DNA from: Pseudomonadota bacterium
Lineage (GTDB): Bacteria > Pseudomonadota > Alphaproteobacteria > UBA8366
DNA: 64,000 nucleotides
NCBI GenBank assembly: GCA_036339585.1
Contig: JAYZAS010000012.1
Location: 118,573-182,572 of the forward strand
Direction: 5' to 3'
The translations under genes and the position numbers were made by a program. Shown one piece after another: positions 60,505 to 64,000 of this stretch. The notes under the pieces were generated by a model. The model saw only the letters and a list, made by a program, of their open reading frames with translations, did not search any database and was not told the origin of the DNA. Every line of letters starts with the position of its first letter. The stretch's first letter is position 1.

Positions 60505-60996
60505 TTATTTTGCCTCTAACATCTCTATAAGCAATTCCAGAGCTGCCCGTGTAAATGCAGACATATTGAATGCCCGGTTATCACTCCCAGTTATCATGCT
60601 ACGCGTACAATTATATGCTCCTGAAATCGCGAGTACCGTATGACCTGCAGGGTCACCATAGCGATTACCAAACGGTCCAGAGGCTCCACTCTCGGCGATC
60701 CCCCAGTCAGCAGCAAGTACAGTTTTACACCGTGCTGCGAGAAGGGCAACGTAAGGCTCTGTCGCGCTACGAAATCCCGCCCTATCGACTTCATCTTGTT
60801 TTATCCGAAAAAATGCTTCTCGAGCTCGAGCGGTATAGACGACAGCTCCACCCAGGTAAAATTCCGACGCGCCTGGAACCGCCAACAATGTCGATGAAAT
60901 GAGGCCTCCCGTCGATGATTCAGCTACAGCAATTGTCTCTTTTCGCGCTTTAAGCAGAGAGCCAGCTGTTTCCCCTAAAATAGTGATATCTTCCAT
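60505..60996 (-). CDS. pncC: CinA C-terminal-domain protein (NMN amidohydrolase PncC type)
   Basis: 163 residues of the stand-alone CinA-C domain, which deamidates nicotinamide mononucleotide to nicotinate mononucleotide in NAD recycling. It reads ETIAVAESSTGGLISSTLLAVPGASEFYLGGAVVYT, then SGASGPFGNRYGDPAGHTVLAI. The common AESCTGG motif is AESSTGG and the GIAGPxGG loop is altered, so activity is likely but not certain. The protein is separate from the N-terminal CinA domain. Confidence 0.8.
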   Translation of the reverse strand: MEDITILGETAGSLLKARKETIAVAESSTGGLISSTLLAVPGASEFYLGGAVVYTARAREAFFRIKQDEVDRAGFRSATEPYVALLAARCKTVLAADWGIAESGASGPFGNRYGDPAGHTVLAISGAYNCTRSMITGSDNRAFNMSAFTRAALELLIEMLEAK

Positions 60997-61287
60997 CCGT
61001 AATATTCCTGAAATATATTTTTATTTAGCTGATAAATAATTCGCTGTGTAAGCCACCAGAATTGGACCCATATCGAGGGGATTCAATTTTATAAATCAGT
61101 TTTGTCAATGACACCGATAGCGACAGAATTTAATACCAGAGGTTTTAGATTCGCCTAACTTGAATTTGAAATGAACTTATTATTTGTTTTAGGAAAATAA
61201 GAACTCTAGCTCTAATGTTGTGGATTCAGTAAACAAATGACTGCTTGCTTTATATGAAAAACAGCTGAATAGCGTAAGGTGATCAAT

Positions 61288-62388
61288 GTGAAAATAAGAT
61301 CAATCGTTCCAGTTGGTATCGCAGCCCCGCTGATAGAGCCAATCAAAATGGCCAAGGGTCAATACACGAGCGCAAAGAGCATGCTTGTTCGGATCGAGGA
61401 CACCGACGGAAATATCGGATGGGGTGAAGCTTCAGAGGCCCCGATGATGAATGGCGAAACTGTGCCTGGCATGATAGCTGCGGTTTCGTATCTTGTTCCA
61501 TTACTTGAAGGGCTCGAAATTCCTGATCCACAGGTATTTATGGACATCGTAACACCAATGATTGTAGGAAACCATGGAGCCATCGCTGCCCTCGATATTG
61601 CAATCTATGACTTAGTAGGGAAACGTGACCATCTGCCGGTTTATGAATTGCTTGGCGGTAAAAAACGCGATCATGTATCGGCCCTTTGGATGTTAGCTGC
61701 AAATGAAATTGAAAAAGACGCCCTCACTGCTAGACGGAAGTCACAAGAGGGTTTTACGGCTTTCAAGATCAAGGCTGGAATTAATACGATCAGTGATGAC
61801 CTTGACCGGTGTAGAGCCGTGCGTAAAGCAGTAGGAACATTTCCGCGCATCTCTGCGGATGCGAATATGGGCCTTACCTTCGAGGATGCTGTTGAATTTG
61901 CACGAGCTGCGCAGAGCGCTGGCATAGACTTCATTGAACAACCAATTGATTCTAAAGATTTAAGCGGAATGGCCCACATTACGGCAGCGGCCGGACCAGC
62001 GGGTGTCTGCGCAGACGAGGGAATCCAAAGTCTTTCTGATATCACCAGGCACTTTGAAAAAAAGGCCGCAACCGGTGTTGGGCTGAAAGCAATAAAGTTA
62101 GGTGGGCTCACTCGCATGTTAGAAGCGGCTAATAGTGCTAATGACCTCAAACTACACGTTAATATAGCAGGAAAAGTAGCGGAGACAGCTGTTGCTAGCG
62201 CCGCAATCATTCATCTGGCAATTGCAGCACCTCAAGTCGATTGGGACGTTAGTGTTACATGTCAATATGTTGCAAAAGACGTTGCTGAAAATCCCCCCAC
62301 CGCTGTCGACGGAAAATTACGTGTTCAAGATGCACCGGGACTAGGCATCAGAATTGACGAACAAGCTATAGAGGGAATGATTATTTAG
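61288..62388 (+). CDS. Enolase-superfamily enzyme, muconate-lactonising/dipeptide-epimerase-like
   Basis: From GTG at 61288 (AAGGTG six bases upstream), 366 residues. The barrel shows K160-x-K162 in FKIKAG, metal ligands D191 (SADANMG), E217 (FIEQP) and D243 (ADEG), and a second-side base K270 in LKAIKLGG. Lys on both sides marks the MLE subgroup (cycloisomerases, N-succinylamino acid racemases, dipeptide epimerases) rather than sugar-acid dehydratases, which use a His-Asp pair. Substrate unknown. It is convergent with the aldo/keto reductase. The frame also has GTG at 61279. Confidence 0.85.
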   Translation: MKIRSIVPVGIAAPLIEPIKMAKGQYTSAKSMLVRIEDTDGNIGWGEASEAPMMNGETVPGMIAAVSYLVPLLEGLEIPDPQVFMDIVTPMIVGNHGAIAALDIAIYDLVGKRDHLPVYELLGGKKRDHVSALWMLAANEIEKDALTARRKSQEGFTAFKIKAGINTISDDLDRCRAVRKAVGTFPRISADANMGLTFEDAVEFARAAQSAGIDFIEQPIDSKDLSGMAHITAAAGPAGVCADEGIQSLSDITRHFEKKAATGVGLKAIKLGGLTRMLEAANSANDLKLHVNIAGKVAETAVASAAIIHLAIAAPQVDWDVSVTCQYVAKDVAENPPTAVDGKLRVQDAPGLGIRIDEQAIEGMII

Positions 62389-62407
62389 ATAAAATACCGA
62401 TGACCTG

Positions 62408-63385
62408 CTATTTTATAACCCCGATACTCGAACCTTTGTCGGGCAAATCAAAACCAATACCCACAAGCCCGCCAAAGATACTATGAAGTCTTTTGATATC
62501 GTCGGCCGGCAAGGCGCCCCTGTTAATAGACCTAATATTTTCCCTCAGATGCTCCTCAGAGCCCGTGCCAAAAAGAACCACATCTACACCAGGCTCATGC
62601 CGAACAAATCTGTAAGCCGCATCGGTGAGACTTTTAGCCCCATTATCGTGAATTAAAAAATCTAATGGGTTGTCTTTCTTCGCCATCGCATCCGGTACCT
62701 TTCCTTCCTCGGCTAATTGTCTGACTGTTTGTCGCAAATATTCAGGCTGGCTGAAAATATTGCGCACAACAAACATTAGTAGTGTCCCTATTTTTTTGTT
62801 TAAAATATTAGGGAAAAGTTTCGCGCGCGCGGTTTGGTTCATCATATTGTACCCAAGCATAATCACAGACCAAACCTCATCATCAACGGCTCGCTTCAAC
62901 ATCTCATGCGTTGGGTCATTAGGAGACGTTTCTGTGATCCCGAGAAATCTTACTTTACCATCTATTTTGGCCTTTTCTAACGCTGGCAATATGTCTTGCA
63001 TAACCTGTTCGTAGCGAGTTGGATGAACACCATGCATATGCAAAATGTCCACATAATCGGTTTGAAGTTCCCGAAGTCCATCCTCAAGTTTCTTCACTAC
63101 ATCATTTCCACTTCGAGGTGAATTAGCGCCTCCGATGTTACATTTGGTGGATATCACAAACTTTTGCCGGTCGTATCCTTTCAACGCTTTTCCTACTATC
63201 GGTGCTGTTTTGTATGACTCTGCTGTGTCAAAAAGCGTTACGCCAAGATCATAAGCAACTTTGACAAGCCTCACTGACTCAGCTTCTGTTCTCCCTACGC
63301 GCATCCCCAATCTACTATTGCCACCGCAACCAAGCCCTGCCACGCTTACTTTTAATCTAGTGTCGCCAAGCGTTGTGTAATTCAT
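62408..63385 (-). CDS. Aldo/keto reductase
   Basis: From the ATG at 63385, 325 residues: MNYTTLGDTRLKVSVAGLGCG, the catalytic tetrad D53, Y58 (LFDTAESY), K81 (ISTKCN) and H118 (HMHG), then a C-terminal cofactor site near VVLFGTGSEEHLRENI. It most resembles NAD(P)-dependent aldose dehydrogenases or other general AKRs. Its place beside an enolase-superfamily enzyme and an FAH-family gene suggests sugar or lactone catabolism, but this is inference. The frame extends to 63463, which was rejected. Confidence 0.87.
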   Translation of the reverse strand: MNYTTLGDTRLKVSVAGLGCGGNSRLGMRVGRTEAESVRLVKVAYDLGVTLFDTAESYKTAPIVGKALKGYDRQKFVISTKCNIGGANSPRSGNDVVKKLEDGLRELQTDYVDILHMHGVHPTRYEQVMQDILPALEKAKIDGKVRFLGITETSPNDPTHEMLKRAVDDEVWSVIMLGYNMMNQTARAKLFPNILNKKIGTLLMFVVRNIFSQPEYLRQTVRQLAEEGKVPDAMAKKDNPLDFLIHDNGAKSLTDAAYRFVRHEPGVDVVLFGTGSEEHLRENIRSINRGALPADDIKRLHSIFGGLVGIGFDLPDKGSSIGVIK

Positions 63386-63588
63386 GATTCCAAACTCTCT
63401 GCATAGCTGGTTTTTTTGAGGCCATATCTGCTGATGTTTGATCCATTTTGCAGTTTGGCTCAATTTAAAAAATGGTTACTCCTCGACCACCTTTTTTATT
63501 TGCAGTACATCAGTACAGAAATGCATTTTCTAAAAGTTAAACCGCAGTTTCACCGCAGATCCACTTTAAAAAATTGGTTTTTGCTATA

Positions 63589-63607
63589 CCTACAAGCTTT
63601 TTGTAGG
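63589..63607. terminator. Hairpin after the FAH-family gene, possible terminator
   Basis: CCTACAA (63589-63595) pairs perfectly with TTGTAGG (63601-63607) over a five-base loop. It lies 34 bases past the minus-strand stop of the FAH-family gene. No long T run follows on the minus strand, so the call is weak. Confidence 0.35.
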
Positions 63608-63640
63608 CTTCATAGTAATCGGCTAAAAAACCTTTTGTGT

Positions 63641-64000
63641 TTAATTTTCATCAACAATTGGATTTTGAAGAACTCCCAACCCCTCAATTTCTACCTCAAT
63701 CGTATCGCCGCTACGCATCCAAACTGGGGGCCGGCGCGCGTGCCCTACGCCGGAGGGCGTACCACTTACAAGAATATCACCCGGTTCCAAAGTTAGGCAT
63801 TCGGTAAGCAGCATCAATGCTTCTGCAATATCAAATATCATATTTGAAGTATTGTCGTCCTGCATGACCTGACCATTCAAACGTGACTGAATGGAGAGAC
63901 CAGCTCCACCTGGCGGCACCTCATCCGCGGTAACAAAATCGGGCCCGAATGCACCAGTATTGTCAAAATTTTTACCTATACAATATTGCTGGGTCTTGCG
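63641..64000 (-). CDS. Fumarylacetoacetate-hydrolase-family protein, C-terminal part (cut by window edge)
   Basis: 120 codons of the C-terminal part are in the window; the start and metal-binding Glu/Asp cluster lie to the right. The visible part reads GKNFDNTGAFGPDFVTADEV, then RLNGQVMQDDNTSNMIFD, then LEPGDILVSGTPSGVGHARRPPVWMRSGDTIEVEIEGLG, the FAH pattern with its GTPxGVG loop. Members hydrolyse or decarboxylate 2-keto-3-deoxy acids and similar compounds. It is on the same strand as the aldo/keto reductase, 255 bases upstream of it. A complete 93-residue frame from an internal Met is only part of it. Confidence 0.85.
   Translation of the reverse strand, partial: RKTQQYCIGKNFDNTGAFGPDFVTADEVPPGGAGLSIQSRLNGQVMQDDNTSNMIFDIAEALMLLTECLTLEPGDILVSGTPSGVGHARRPPVWMRSGDTIEVEIEGLGVLQNPIVDEN

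Noticed and set aside
63416..63796. 126-codon plus-strand frame
   Set aside because: Covers empty DNA plus the antisense of the FAH-family gene; no start signal or family.

Overview
The window is a stretch of chromosome from an alphaproteobacterium of low-to-middle GC, most likely free-living and marine. The evidence is gene order: rplM-rpsI-argC, rpmF-plsX-fabH-ihfA-merR, nadQ-nadA-nadC, rpiB-glyA-nrdR-ribD-ribE-ribBA-ribH-nusB-thiL, and rpoZ-rsh-DUF2062-pdxJ-acpS-lepB-rnc-era-recO are layouts typical of that class. A cytochrome bc1 assembly chaperone, a MucR/Ros regulator and a K+-independent proton-pumping pyrophosphatase agree. No phage, insertion sequence, plasmid module or CRISPR array was seen. 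The marine assignment is inference.

Layout. 1-4.9 kb: the 5' part of alaC, an OmpA-like lipoprotein, a class I PHA synthase and argC. 5.1-6.6 kb: ribosomal genes rpsI and rplM. 7.1-10.7 kb: a CoA-binding protein and a NAD module (NadQ-type regulator, a palindrome that is a candidate operator, nadA, nadC, no nadB). 10.8-13.6 kb: Usp protein, cutA, tRNA-Pro(GGG), a MerR regulator and ihfA. 13.7-17.7 kb: fatty acid/phospholipid genes fabH-plsX with rpmF, a YceD-like protein, a bc1 chaperone and a BamE-like lipoprotein. 17.8-21.2 kb: hppA and an MFS permease. 21.6-29.3 kb: one long minus-strand gene run for riboflavin, thiamine diphosphate, NusB, NrdR, GlyA and RpiB. 29.7-38 kb: a MucR-type regulator, a TauD-like dioxygenase, metY, hemB, a crotonase and a penicillin-acylase-type hydrolase. 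38.3-41.1 kb: flagellar stator motA followed by two tandem motB paralogs. 41.5-51.4 kb: parC and the recO-era-rnc-lepB-acpS-pdxJ-DUF2062-rsh-rpoZ block. 54-60 kb: gltD-gltB. 60.5-64 kb: a CinA-C amidohydrolase and a likely catabolic cluster of an enolase-superfamily enzyme, an aldo/keto reductase and a truncated FAH-family hydrolase.

Most genes are housekeeping and are packed with 4-base stop/start overlaps. The least ordinary part is 51.6-54 kb. A family 5 uracil-DNA glycosylase sits between two decayed genes that can be read by following frame changes: a NYN/LabA-type nuclease relic next to rpoZ, and a full-length but multiply broken D-2-hydroxyacid dehydrogenase. Other points are a riboflavin fusion protein whose GTP cyclohydrolase II half has lost its zinc and catalytic residues, the NAD palindrome with no nadB beside it, the tandem MotB pair, and a MucR protein with an incomplete zinc site. 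I found no clearly new multi-gene system.
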